Of a DNA stretch of 5,739 nt, positions 1 through 4,933 are shown in pieces. The DNA is taken from contig CAZAGT010000326.1 in assembly GCA_964484515.1 (NCBI GenBank), positions 1 to 5,739 on the forward strand. Direction: 5' to 3'. The notes under the pieces were generated by a model. It was not told where the DNA came from. It made no database searches and worked only from the letters and a program-made list of their open reading frames with translations. The stretch's first letter is position 1. Each line of letters opens with the position of its first letter. The position numbers and the translations under genes are program-made. The DNA is from CAZAGT01 sp964484515. GTDB taxonomy: Bacteria > Desulfobacterota > DSM-4660 > Desulfatiglandales > HGW-15.

Positions 1-274
1 CGGCTTATTCCCAGGTGGCCCTTCGGCCGCCTCGGGTAGCGCCTTATGCCTGGACTTTGCACTCAATTCCTCGTTTTTGAAAAGAGACCCCCATGGCCGG
101 ACAGGTCGTATGCGCTAACGCGTTTCAAGAATCTAAAATGTTACAATTTTGAAAGCAAACCCGGGATATATTTCGCCGCTTCAAAGGCCCTTCACCATTG
201 AGACCTCCTTGGTGGTCCTTGCGAACTGGATTAGGCAATCCACCCCTGTATCGAATCTTGTTCGGCCTGGGGCA
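1..274. other. non-coding left flank with one hairpin
   Basis: I see no convincing gene here. A strong dyad at 10-36 has arms AGGTGGCC (13-20) and GGCCGCCT (25-32), a CTTC loop and one T-G wobble. CCC and GGG flank it with a one-base bulge. No T-run follows on either strand, so it is not a standard intrinsic terminator. On the minus strand a perfect AAGGAGGT (210-203) lies four bases before an ATG at 198, but that frame reads only MVKGL before TGA at 183-181. Confidence 0.5.
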
Positions 275-604
275 TTATGGCTTGTGACTGATAATGAAAT
301 CGGCCAAAGCCCTCCTGTCGGCATCAGAAAGGGCCTTTGTCTTCTCAATCGGCCGTTTCATCCGGCTCTCCTTCCCCCACCCTATGAGGGGTTCCGCATC
401 CCCCTTGAGATAGCTAATCAGCAGATCTGCTTTTCCTTGATAGGCCTGGCCAATTTCCACGAGTGAGGGGCCTGCCTTTGTTATGTCGGGTTTATGGCAG
501 GTCCCGCAATGCTGTGCCTCAAAGAGTGTAACACCCTGCTGGGCCTGGGCGGTCGCTACGCCCAAAACCACGCTCATTGACAATAGGCAAACCAATCTTT
601 TCAT
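275..604 (-). CDS. monohaem class I cytochrome c, periplasmic
   Basis: A 109-residue precursor of a small soluble c-type cytochrome, a one-electron carrier in the periplasm. Residues 1 to about 21 form a Sec signal peptide: basic MKR, a hydrophobic core and an AQA-type cleavage site near residues 19-22. The haem-binding motif CGTCH is at 33-37, with C33 and C36 as the covalent ligands and H37 as the proximal ligand. M82 in the RMKRP segment is the likely distal ligand. The C-terminal helix around 93-106 (SDADRRALADFI) is typical of class I cytochromes. The length is normal for the family. The ATG at 604 follows GAGGTAAGA. It lies 75 nt downstream of the lipoprotein-like gene and is probably co-transcribed with it. 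The redox partner cannot be told from the sequence. The family call is firm; the specific role is open. Confidence 0.93.
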   Translation of the reverse strand: MKRLVCLLSMSVVLGVATAQAQQGVTLFEAQHCGTCHKPDITKAGPSLVEIGQAYQGKADLLISYLKGDAEPLIGWGKESRMKRPIEKTKALSDADRRALADFIISHKP

Positions 605-620
605 TCTTACCTCTTTTTCT

Positions 621-634
621 CCGTTTCAAAACGG
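621..634. repeat. short hairpin in the cytochrome leader
   Basis: Five-base arms CCGTT (621-625) and AACGG (630-634) enclose a TCAA loop, 17 nt upstream of the cytochrome start. TTTT follows on the plus strand. It could mark RNA processing or modest attenuation between the two minus-strand genes, but the stem is short and may be chance. Confidence 0.25.
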
Positions 635-679
635 TTTTGCATCACGGGAAAATGGTCTAGGTGAAATGGCTCTCATCCT

Positions 680-820
680 TCATGGTACGGGTTGGGATAC
701 ACTCCTACCCTCAGGATCCAGCATATAGCGCCCTCCCTCCTGCTGCGAAGGCGTTGTTACGCAGTGACAGAGAAAAACCGCGAATAGAATGAATAAAATT
801 TTTAGAATTGTCAGTTTCAT
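680..820 (-). CDS. small probable lipoprotein, 46 residues
   Basis: I recognise no family. Residues 1-17 form a signal sequence (MKLTILK, then a hydrophobic ILFILFAVFL run). C18 and C20 follow; either could be the lipidated cysteine, although neither context (VFLC or LCHC) is a textbook lipobox. The mature part is short, polar and proline-ended, with a YMLDPEGR segment at 32-39. The frame is open further upstream to about 916, but I choose the ATG at 820. It begins the signal sequence and follows GAGGTAAGAAAA, almost the same leader as the downstream cytochrome (GAGGTAAGA). The shared leader and 75-nt gap suggest co-expression. It could be a small outer-membrane or periplasmic accessory to the cytochrome; that is inference. 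Confidence 0.7.
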   Translation of the reverse strand: MKLTILKILFILFAVFLCHCVTTPSQQEGGRYMLDPEGRSVSQPVP

Positions 821-890
821 TTTTCTTACCTCGATATACATCGCTGGCACGCATTTTCTCTCTAAAATGTCGTGAGGTCGAGCTCCGGCT

Positions 891-896
891 ATTATA
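891..896 (-). promoter_or_regulatory. candidate -10 box for the lipoprotein/cytochrome pair
   Basis: A perfect TATAAT on the minus strand, about 70 nt upstream of the lipoprotein start. The hexamer 17 nt further upstream (TTCGTG) matches the -35 consensus poorly. The site would therefore need an activator or another contact, or it is a chance match. Confidence 0.25.
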
Positions 897-941
897 TCCC
901 GCACCTCCAGTCCCACGAATACCTACTTTGTGCGTTTAACA

Positions 942-953
942 GATCATATGATC
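942..953. repeat. 12-bp perfect palindrome GATCATATGATC
   Basis: A perfect palindrome with a third GATC just to its right (957-960). It lies between the 12-codon ORF and the candidate -10 box, where an operator for a dimeric regulator of the minus-strand genes could sit. No family-specific match is recognised. Confidence 0.35.
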
Positions 954-969
954 ATGGATCAAGGGGACT

Positions 970-1008
970 TCAACCATCGAGCTTTGGAAGTACCTTTTTC
1001 ATTTTCAT
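970..1008 (-). CDS. 12-codon ORF with near-perfect ribosome-binding site
   Basis: AGGAGGTG (1021-1014) is five bases before an ATG at 1008, one of the strongest ribosome-binding sites in the window. The frame reads MKMKKVLPKLDG and stops at TGA (972-970). The MKMKK start resembles the beginning of a signal sequence, but no hydrophobic core follows. It may be a leader peptide for the genes downstream, the stub of a decayed gene, or a fortuitous site. I see no SECIS-like stem after this TGA, so I do not read through it. Confidence 0.3.
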   Translation of the reverse strand: MKMKKVLPKLDG

Positions 1009-1173
1009 TTCATCACCTCCTAATCGAATTCTCTTTTCCAACGCCCGTGAGAACGGCGTATGGTTAAAGCACGGGGCAAGCATGCTGGCAATACTCAAAG
1101 CCCTTCCTCCCCATCCTGAGTGTACCTCGGGCATCTCGAACCCCGGCATCCTTGTGCGATAAAAGCAACCCGT

Positions 1174-1208
1174 ATGCCATGGTCATAATCTATCGTTATG
1201 ACAGGCAT
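1174..1208. repeat. long imperfect inverted repeat
   Basis: Inner arms GTCATAA (1182-1188) and TTATGAC (1196-1202) are perfect, with a seven-base loop. Outer arms ATGCC (1174-1178) and GGCAT (1204-1208) extend the stem across a 3x1 internal loop. No T-run follows on either strand, which favours an operator or an RNA stem over a terminator. It lies about 180 nt beyond the PiT stop. Confidence 0.4.
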
Positions 1209-1333
1209 TCTAGAAACCGGGCTTACTCGAACCGGAACCTCGGAGCGAGGGAATGTGAAGATGGCCTCGGCAAAATCGATGTGAGATGAGTGCTAAGGAA
1301 GGTCTAAGCATCTAAAATATGGCCCCAATCCTG

Positions 1334-1353
1334 AAAAGGAACCCAGAGTTCCT
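1334..1353 (-). terminator. probable intrinsic terminator after the PiT gene
   Basis: On the minus strand, AGGAAC and GTTCCT pair perfectly (arms 1348-1353 and 1337-1342) around a five-base loop. A short T-run (1337-1334) follows, about 33 nt past the PiT stop. The six-bp stem and short T-run make it weak to moderate, but the position is right for ending the DUF47-PiT transcript. Confidence 0.45.
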
Positions 1354-1385
1354 GATTTTCTCCAAAGCGGAACTCGTAATTCGTT

Positions 1386-2384
1386 TCATCTATAGTGGCG
1401 AAAAAAGTGTATGAGATGCCAGATCGAGAAACCGATCATTGTTGTCCCGGGAATGGTCAGCAGCCAAGCCCATACGACCTTGTAAGCAACTCCCCACCGT
1501 ATGGCCGACAGCTTTGTGGTGGCGCCCACGCCGATGATCGCGCCCGTGATGGTGTGGGTCGTTGAGACCGGTATTCCGCCGAGGGTTGAAAGCAAGATCG
1601 AGGCGGCGGCAGCGGTCTCAGCACAAAAGCCGTGGACCGGACGCAATTTGGTGATCTTCATGCCAAGGGTGGCGATAACCCGCCACCCCCCGAAAAGCGT
1701 TCCTAAGGCGATGGCAACGTGGCAACTGATGACGACCCAAAAAGGCACGTGAAAATCACCCTTCATGAAGCCCGTGCTAAAGAGCAGCACGGAGATGATA
1801 CCCATCGTCTTCTGGGCGTCGTTTGTGCCGTGGCCCAAGCTGTATGCCGCGGCGGACGCGAGTTGCAGGCGCCGAAACCAGTAATCCACGGCCTGCGGTG
1901 ACCAATGACGACAAATCCAGTAGACCGCAACCATGGCAGCATAACCAAAGATGGTGCCGATCAGGGGCGCGAGGGCGATAAAAAGCCCAATCTTGAGCAG
2001 CCCCGACCAGACCAGCGCCCCGAATCCAGCCTTGGCCGTTCCTGTGCCTACAAGGCCTCCGACCAGAGCATGAGAGACACTGATAGGCAGCCCAAGATGC
2101 GTGCACACGAATGTCCAGAGGATTGCCCCAAGGAGAGTTGCAAGGATCAGGAGCGCGTCCACGACGGCGGGGTCGATCACCTCCTTGCCGATCGTCGTCG
2201 CCACATGCACTCCGAAGAAAAAGGCTGCTATCAGGTTGAAGAACGCGGCCCACAGGACGGCAAGACGTGGAGAGAGGACGCGCGTGGACACAACGGTGGC
2301 AATGGAGTTGGCGGCATCGTTCATCCCGTTGAGGAAATCGAACACCAGGGCCAGAATGAGGATGCCGATCACAAAAGCCAGCAC
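1386..2384 (-). CDS. pit: PiT-family inorganic phosphate transporter
   Basis: A 332-residue inner-membrane permease of the PiT family, which takes up phosphate, often as a metal-phosphate complex, driven by H+ or Na+. Both inverted-repeat signatures are present. The first half has GMNDAANS (20-27), the following VVSTRVLSP (31-39) and GLPISVSHALVGG (98-110). The second half has GHGTNDAQKTMG (184-195) and IPVSTTHTITGAIIG (271-285). Hydrophobic segments run almost end to end. The length matches compact bacterial PiT proteins. The start is GTG at 2384: it puts the first helix directly before the ND motif, and no better start lies between it and the DUF47 stop 18 nt upstream. The ribosome-binding site is poor (AGGGA, set back), which suggests translational coupling. 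PiT proteins can also carry arsenate or other oxyanions; substrate specificity cannot be read here. Confidence 0.95.
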   Translation of the reverse strand: MLAFVIGILILALVFDFLNGMNDAANSIATVVSTRVLSPRLAVLWAAFFNLIAAFFFGVHVATTIGKEVIDPAVVDALLILATLLGAILWTFVCTHLGLPISVSHALVGGLVGTGTAKAGFGALVWSGLLKIGLFIALAPLIGTIFGYAAMVAVYWICRHWSPQAVDYWFRRLQLASAAAYSLGHGTNDAQKTMGIISVLLFSTGFMKGDFHVPFWVVISCHVAIALGTLFGGWRVIATLGMKITKLRPVHGFCAETAAAASILLSTLGGIPVSTTHTITGAIIGVGATTKLSAIRWGVAYKVVWAWLLTIPGTTMIGFSIWHLIHFFRHYR

Positions 2385-2402
2385 GGTCCCGCTAATCCCT
2401 GT

Positions 2403-3032
2403 TCAAGCGTTTTCCAGCACGATTCCCTCGACGATATCGGCGATATCCTCACAGCGGTCGGTTGCAGACTCGACGTGGTCCAGGATCTCCTTCCATTTGA
2501 TGAGCTCCCTGGCGTCCTCTTCCTCTCGAAACAGCCTTCCGATCGCTTTGTGATGGACTCGGTCCGCCTCGTTTTCCAAGCGATTGATCTCAACCGTAAG
2601 CTCCAAGATCCGTCCGGACTGCCTTTTGAAGTCCCGCAGAAGGCCGATCATGTCGGCAACTTGCTCCGTGTCTTCGACCAGCAGGCCGGTCATTTCTTTC
2701 GTCTCTTCCCTAATCCGATTCGGATCGTACAACTCGAGCCGAGACGAAACCGCTTCAATCATGTCGAGAATATCGTCAAGGCGCAGGAGCAATCTATGAA
2801 TGTCCTGTCGGTCAAACGGGGTTACGAATGTTTGGTGCAACCTTTTCGCGGCCTGGTGAACGTGTTCATCGGCTTCGCTTTCAAGGGTCTTGATCTCTCG
2901 GGCAGAGGCATCAAAGGGGCTTCCTTTATCTAACATAGCCATCAGTTTCTTCGCGGCTTCCACTATCAGGACACAGATTCTCTCGAAACTGTCGAAGAAC
3001 ATCTCGTCTCGAGGAATTATAGAACGAAACAT
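2403..3032 (-). CDS. DUF47 family (PhoU-like) regulator of the PiT transporter
   Basis: A 209-residue cytoplasmic, all-helical protein of the DUF47 family (PhoU-divergent; often annotated as a Pit accessory protein). Family hallmarks are visible: LESEADEHVHQ (50-60), TPFDRQDIHRL (71-81), DDILDMIEAVSSR (86-98), RLENEADRVHHKAI (151-164) and ELIKWKEILDHVESATDRCEDIADIVEGI (176-204). The two E/D-rich repeats are the likely metal-binding sites of the PhoU-type helical bundles. The length is normal. The ATG at 3032 follows a strong GGGAGGT (3044-3038) at five-base spacing. It lies 18 nt upstream of the PiT gene, the usual DUF47-pit order, and probably modulates that transporter. The gap to the upstream transport gene is 162 nt, so it may have its own promoter, though I see no convincing one. 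Confidence 0.95.
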   Translation of the reverse strand: MFRSIIPRDEMFFDSFERICVLIVEAAKKLMAMLDKGSPFDASAREIKTLESEADEHVHQAAKRLHQTFVTPFDRQDIHRLLLRLDDILDMIEAVSSRLELYDPNRIREETKEMTGLLVEDTEQVADMIGLLRDFKRQSGRILELTVEINRLENEADRVHHKAIGRLFREEEDARELIKWKEILDHVESATDRCEDIADIVEGIVLENA

Positions 3033-3194
3033 GAAAGACCTCCCGGCGATCTCGATCTTCTCTTCACGTTACGCTCAAGCTTGCGGCATTAAGAAGACGA
3101 GCTTTTCTTACGAATCAAAGCTGCATCACGAACAAATTCGGATGGCGCCCAAAACGGACTCCGCCCCATCTTGGTCTGGTCCGCGACGATGGGA
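3033..3194. other. 162-nt gap between the YeeE-like gene and the DUF47 gene
   Basis: There is no clear minus-strand terminator or promoter. AAGAA and TTCTT can pair around nine bases near 3092-3110, but the stem is weak and lacks a useful T-run. Whether the sulfur-transport pair and the phosphate pair share one transcript cannot be decided from the sequence. Confidence 0.4.
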
Positions 3195-3722
3195 TCAGAG
3201 TCCCTTTTTCTCGAACCATCCCAAAAGGACGCTTCCTCCGACTAGAAAGGCTGCGACAACCGGCCAGTGGTTGACGCCCAAGAGCTGAGGGATCGTGATC
3301 GCACCTAGGTCGCCCCAGCTCATCACGCTCATCTTAAGGCTCGGGTAGGCCTCCGCGAAAAGGGCTGCTCCTGCCAGCATCCCGAGAATCCCCCAAACCG
3401 CGTCCCAGCGGCCTTCGCCAAGGGCTCCGGCTGAGGTCCCGGGGCAGTAACCCAGAAGTCCCCAGCCCGCGCCGAAGAGGAGACCACCCACGATATTCCC
3501 TCCTAAGACGGTCGGTTTTAGTGAGAGTTTGGCCAACCCCAGACCCAGCAGGAGATACACGCCCACCATACCGACCAGAACGCTCGAGAGCATAAACTTG
3601 ACAATCGTCATATCCAACAGCCGAAGAGCACCCATCTGCTTGTCATAGCGGATGACCCGGGCCTTTTGGAGGAGAAAGCCGAAGAGGATACCAGTGACCA
3701 ATCCGCACGCGAGCATTTTCAT
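3195..3722 (-). CDS. YeeE/YedE-family membrane protein, second half (DUF6691/PmpB-like)
   Basis: A 175-residue inner-membrane protein, probably the partner half of a split YeeE/YedE (TsuA-like) transporter for thiosulfate or related sulfur species. About five hydrophobic segments are visible, near 3-18, 45-66, 73-95, 107-124 and 153-170. The diagnostic motif is GYCPGTSAGALGEGRWD (91-107), in which C93 is the conserved family cysteine; C6 is a second one in the first helix. In fused relatives both motif halves occur in one chain; here they are separate genes. The start is ATG at 3722, with AGGAGAGG nine bases upstream. It overlaps the preceding stop as ATGA, so translation is probably coupled. 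The frame stays open upstream to 4031, but that part is an arginine-rich shadow of the neighbouring gene. Confidence 0.88.
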   Translation of the reverse strand: MKMLACGLVTGILFGFLLQKARVIRYDKQMGALRLLDMTIVKFMLSSVLVGMVGVYLLLGLGLAKLSLKPTVLGGNIVGGLLFGAGWGLLGYCPGTSAGALGEGRWDAVWGILGMLAGAALFAEAYPSLKMSVMSWGDLGAITIPQLLGVNHWPVVAAFLVGGSVLLGWFEKKGL

Positions 3723-4243
3723 TTCTGATCCCCTCTCCTGTAAAGCAGCCGGGCAACCAGCACGCCACCAACGAAAAAGCAGACCAGGGCGATCCACCCA
3801 CTGACGGCCAACTGAAGCGAACCGCTCAGCCCGTGACCGCTCGTTCACCCATCGGCCAGGCGCGCCCCGAACATGGCGATCAGGCCGCCGGCAAAGGCGA
3901 CCCCGGCCCGTTTCGCACGGCCTGGGCCGAACCGGGCCTCCCACATGTCCGGCACGGCCTTCCAACGAAAACTGCCCGAGCTGGAAGAGGCGATCAGGGA
4001 ACCGAAAAAGATCCCCACAACAAACATCCACTGCCAGTCTACCTTCGGCACCTCCTTGAGAAAGTAATCCATCTGAGCTACCCGCTCGGCGCTGAAGATC
4101 TTCTCGATCATGCCGGCCGCGCGGACAAAGGTGGTGGATGCGCCGAAATACTGGCCCGTCACCCAGACGGACAGGATCAATACCAGTCCGCTCAATGCCC
4201 CGGCCGTATAGGGGCTCCAGGCCCTTTCATCCTTCTTAGCCAT
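3719..4243 (-). CDS. selenocysteine-containing YeeE/YedE-family sulfur transporter subunit (candidate selenoprotein)
   Basis: A 174-residue membrane protein if the in-frame TGA at 3847-3845 is read as selenocysteine (residue 133), or 132 residues if it terminates. Four hydrophobic segments are visible, near 12-35, 72-89, 111-131 and 142-168. The family motif GARLADG-U-TSGHGLSG spans 126-141, with Sec where relatives have the conserved cysteine of GC(T/P)SGHGLSG. The 41 codons after the TGA are convincing family sequence (SLQLAVSGWIALVCFF and onward) and supply the fourth helix. There is no cysteine before position 133 and only C155 after it. The ATG at 4243 follows AAAGGAG at six-base spacing. 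The true stop (3721-3719) overlaps the next start as ATGA. The family moves thiosulfate or other sulfane-sulfur species through a cysteine-lined path; a selenol would be more nucleophilic. The alternative is a cysteine codon mutated to TGA, which the adjacent SECIS-like stem argues against. Confidence 0.85.
3732..3739 (-). promoter_or_regulatory. ribosome-binding site that fixes the second transporter gene start
   Basis: AGGAGAGG on the minus strand lies nine bases before the ATG at 3722, inside the last codons of the selenoprotein frame. It supports the 3722 start over the longer open frame. It also ties the second gene to ribosomes that have passed the Sec codon. Confidence 0.75.
3804..3834 (-). 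promoter_or_regulatory. bacterial SECIS element downstream of the UGA codon
   Basis: Counting from the base after UGA, arms 11-14 (ACGG) and 38-41 (CCGU) pair. Arms 16-19 (CUGA) and 30-33 (UCAG) pair next, then 20-22 (GCG) with 26-28 (CGC), leaving a bulged U at 29. The apical region is GGUU at nt 22-25. Known bacterial SECIS elements recruit SelB through a loop guanine and nearby U, placed about 16-37 nt after the UGA; this hairpin meets both conditions. The bulged U is on the 3' side, whereas in E. coli fdhF it is on the 5' side, so the fold should be computed and compared. Confidence 0.75.
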
Positions 4244-4280
4244 CAGGAACTCCTTTGCCCTTGCCGGTCCTCTTGAGCCC

Positions 4281-4451
4281 TTATTCCCTAATGCAGGCCC
4301 TCAGCCGCAACCAAGCTCTCTTCGTGGCCCCCGGAGAATGATCTCTTACGAGCGGCAACCACTTCTCCGGCGCTCCATGAAACGGCGCCAAATAGTCATA
4401 GGGCTCCTCCAGTAGGGCCGGGCCTGGAGAGGCTCCGTTGAAAACAGCCAT
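4281..4451 (-). CDS. unrecognised small ORF upstream of the selenoprotein
   Basis: A 56-residue frame from ATG 4451 to TAA 4281. A TTG at 4478 would add nine residues, and the frame is open back to a TAG near 4524. I do not recognise it. The sequence is soluble-looking and has plausible composition, with a WLPLVRDHSP segment and a basic tryptophan-containing end (KRAWLRLRACIRE); it has no membrane segment. No good ribosome-binding site precedes either start. It ends 37 nt before the selenoprotein start and lies downstream of the candidate promoter, so it would be in the same transcript. It may be a small gene, the tail of a decayed one, or chance. Confidence 0.3.
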   Translation of the reverse strand: MAVFNGASPGPALLEEPYDYLAPFHGAPEKWLPLVRDHSPGATKRAWLRLRACIRE

Positions 4452-4551
4452 CTGCGCCTGTCCGCCGGAGGCTATCAAACCCGGCCCATATAGGGCATTT
4501 GGGGACCCGGCCGGTTGCGCGCTCTACAGAGACCATCCTCGGGGGCCTGGA

Positions 4552-4578
4552 AACATCTTCGCACGTTGCGGAGATGTT
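4552..4578. repeat. 11-bp hairpin near the candidate transcript start
   Basis: Arms AACATCTTCGC (4552-4562) and GCGGAGATGTT (4568-4578) pair over all 11 positions, with one T-G wobble, around a five-base ACGTT loop. It covers the expected start point of a minus-strand transcript and overlaps the -10 box. It could be an operator or a 5'-end RNA stem. On the minus strand TTT follows, so a weak terminator for something upstream is also possible. Confidence 0.5.
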
Positions 4579-4604
4579 ACAGACTAAGAGTCTAATTTAG
4601 ACAA
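4576..4604 (-). promoter_or_regulatory. candidate sigma-70-type promoter for the selenoprotein operon
   Basis: On the minus strand, TTGTCT (4604-4599) and TGTAAC (4581-4576) are 17 nt apart; each matches four of six consensus bases. Transcription would start near 4568 and run through the small ORF into the selenoprotein. The elements are embedded in dyads (4552-4578, 4581-4593, 4590-4602), consistent with control by a dimeric regulator. Confidence 0.35.
4581..4602. promoter_or_regulatory. two overlapping dyads, candidate operator
   Basis: AGACT-AAG-AGTCT (4581-4593) and GTCTAA-T-TTAGAC (4590-4602, read GTCTAATTTAGAC on the plus strand) are both perfect inverted repeats sharing GTCT. They fill the spacer of the candidate promoter, the classic place for a repressor or redox/sulfur-sensing regulator. 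I cannot assign a regulator family from the sequence. Confidence 0.4.
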
Positions 4605-4611
4605 GCATGGA

Positions 4612-4889
4612 CCGCCAGCCTGGCTCCTCCAGCATTGGCTGAAAGGACATGATGTGAGGCCCCCGGATCAGGTGGCGGATTAGCGCCCCGAAGGCATGGG
4701 GACTAAGCCGAGCGAAGCGAAGGTAAAGAAACCCCGACGAATGAGGCGTACGTAGCAGTACACCGCAGTGACCTGCCCTGTTAAATCGGCTTCGCCGTCT
4801 TGCACAGTGAGAATTTGACAGGGCGAGGATGAGGGTAATCCCGATGGAAGCGGGGCAGATGGGCGTTTTCCGAAAGCCTCCGCTTTTTT
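4612..4889 (+). ncRNA. candidate structured RNA ending at an intrinsic terminator
   Basis: Nested stems crowd this stretch. CCGCCA+CCTG (4612-4622, one bulged G) pairs with CAGG+TGGCGG (4669-4678). Inside it CCTC (4626-4629) pairs with GAGG (4656-4659), and CAGC-ATTG-GCTG sits at 4630-4641. A 12-bp stem joins 4775-4786 to 4813-4824 with one T-G wobble and holds CGGC-TTC-GCCG (4787-4797). The plus strand closes with the terminator at 4848-4889. The minus-strand frame here gives a low-complexity peptide that looks unreal. I match it to no known RNA class; a fragment of a retroelement or other mobile element is an alternative. No clear plus-strand promoter was found. Confidence 0.3.
4848..4889 (+). 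terminator. plus-strand intrinsic terminator
   Basis: AAGCGG+GGC (4848-4856) pairs with GCC+CCGCTT (4876-4885, one bulged T) around a 19-base loop. Four more T follow directly, making a six-T run (4884-4889). There is no plus-strand protein gene upstream, so it would end a non-coding transcript. Confidence 0.5.
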
Positions 4890-4933
4890 CTGACCATGGC
4901 TCACCTCCTCATCCGTGAAGAGGGGCGTGTGGC

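Larger units (their letters stand above)
821..1385. other. 565-nt stretch without a supported full-length gene
   Basis: This lies between the PiT stop and the lipoprotein-like gene. It holds a candidate -10 box (891-896), a 12-bp palindrome (942-953), a 12-codon ORF with a very strong ribosome-binding site (970-1008), a long imperfect hairpin (1174-1208) and a terminator-like hairpin after the PiT gene (1334-1353). Each is described separately. Elsewhere both strands are broken by stops or show only atypical peptides. Confidence 0.6.

Noticed and set aside
845..860. TGGCAC as half of a sigma-54 promoter on the plus strand
   Set aside because: The -12 element does not match at the required spacing and no plus-strand gene follows.
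1905..2933. 342-codon plus-strand open frame antisense to the PiT and DUF47 genes
   Set aside because: Both minus-strand genes have clear family motifs over this span. The plus-strand peptide is a charged shadow with no recognisable domain and no supported start.
3191..3209. Plus-strand GGGA/TCCC hairpin followed by TTTTT
   Set aside because: The stem is only four bp, lies over the end of a minus-strand gene, and no plus-strand transcript is expected here.
3723..4031. Upstream extension of the second transporter gene in its own frame
   Set aside because: The added peptide is arginine- and proline-rich and overlaps the selenoprotein frame, which carries the family motifs. A good ribosome-binding site and the ATGA overlap fix the start at 3722.
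3845..4243. Transporter gene ending at the TGA as a complete 132-residue protein
   Set aside because: It would lose the second part of the signature motif and the last membrane helix, while 41 further codons of family sequence follow in frame.
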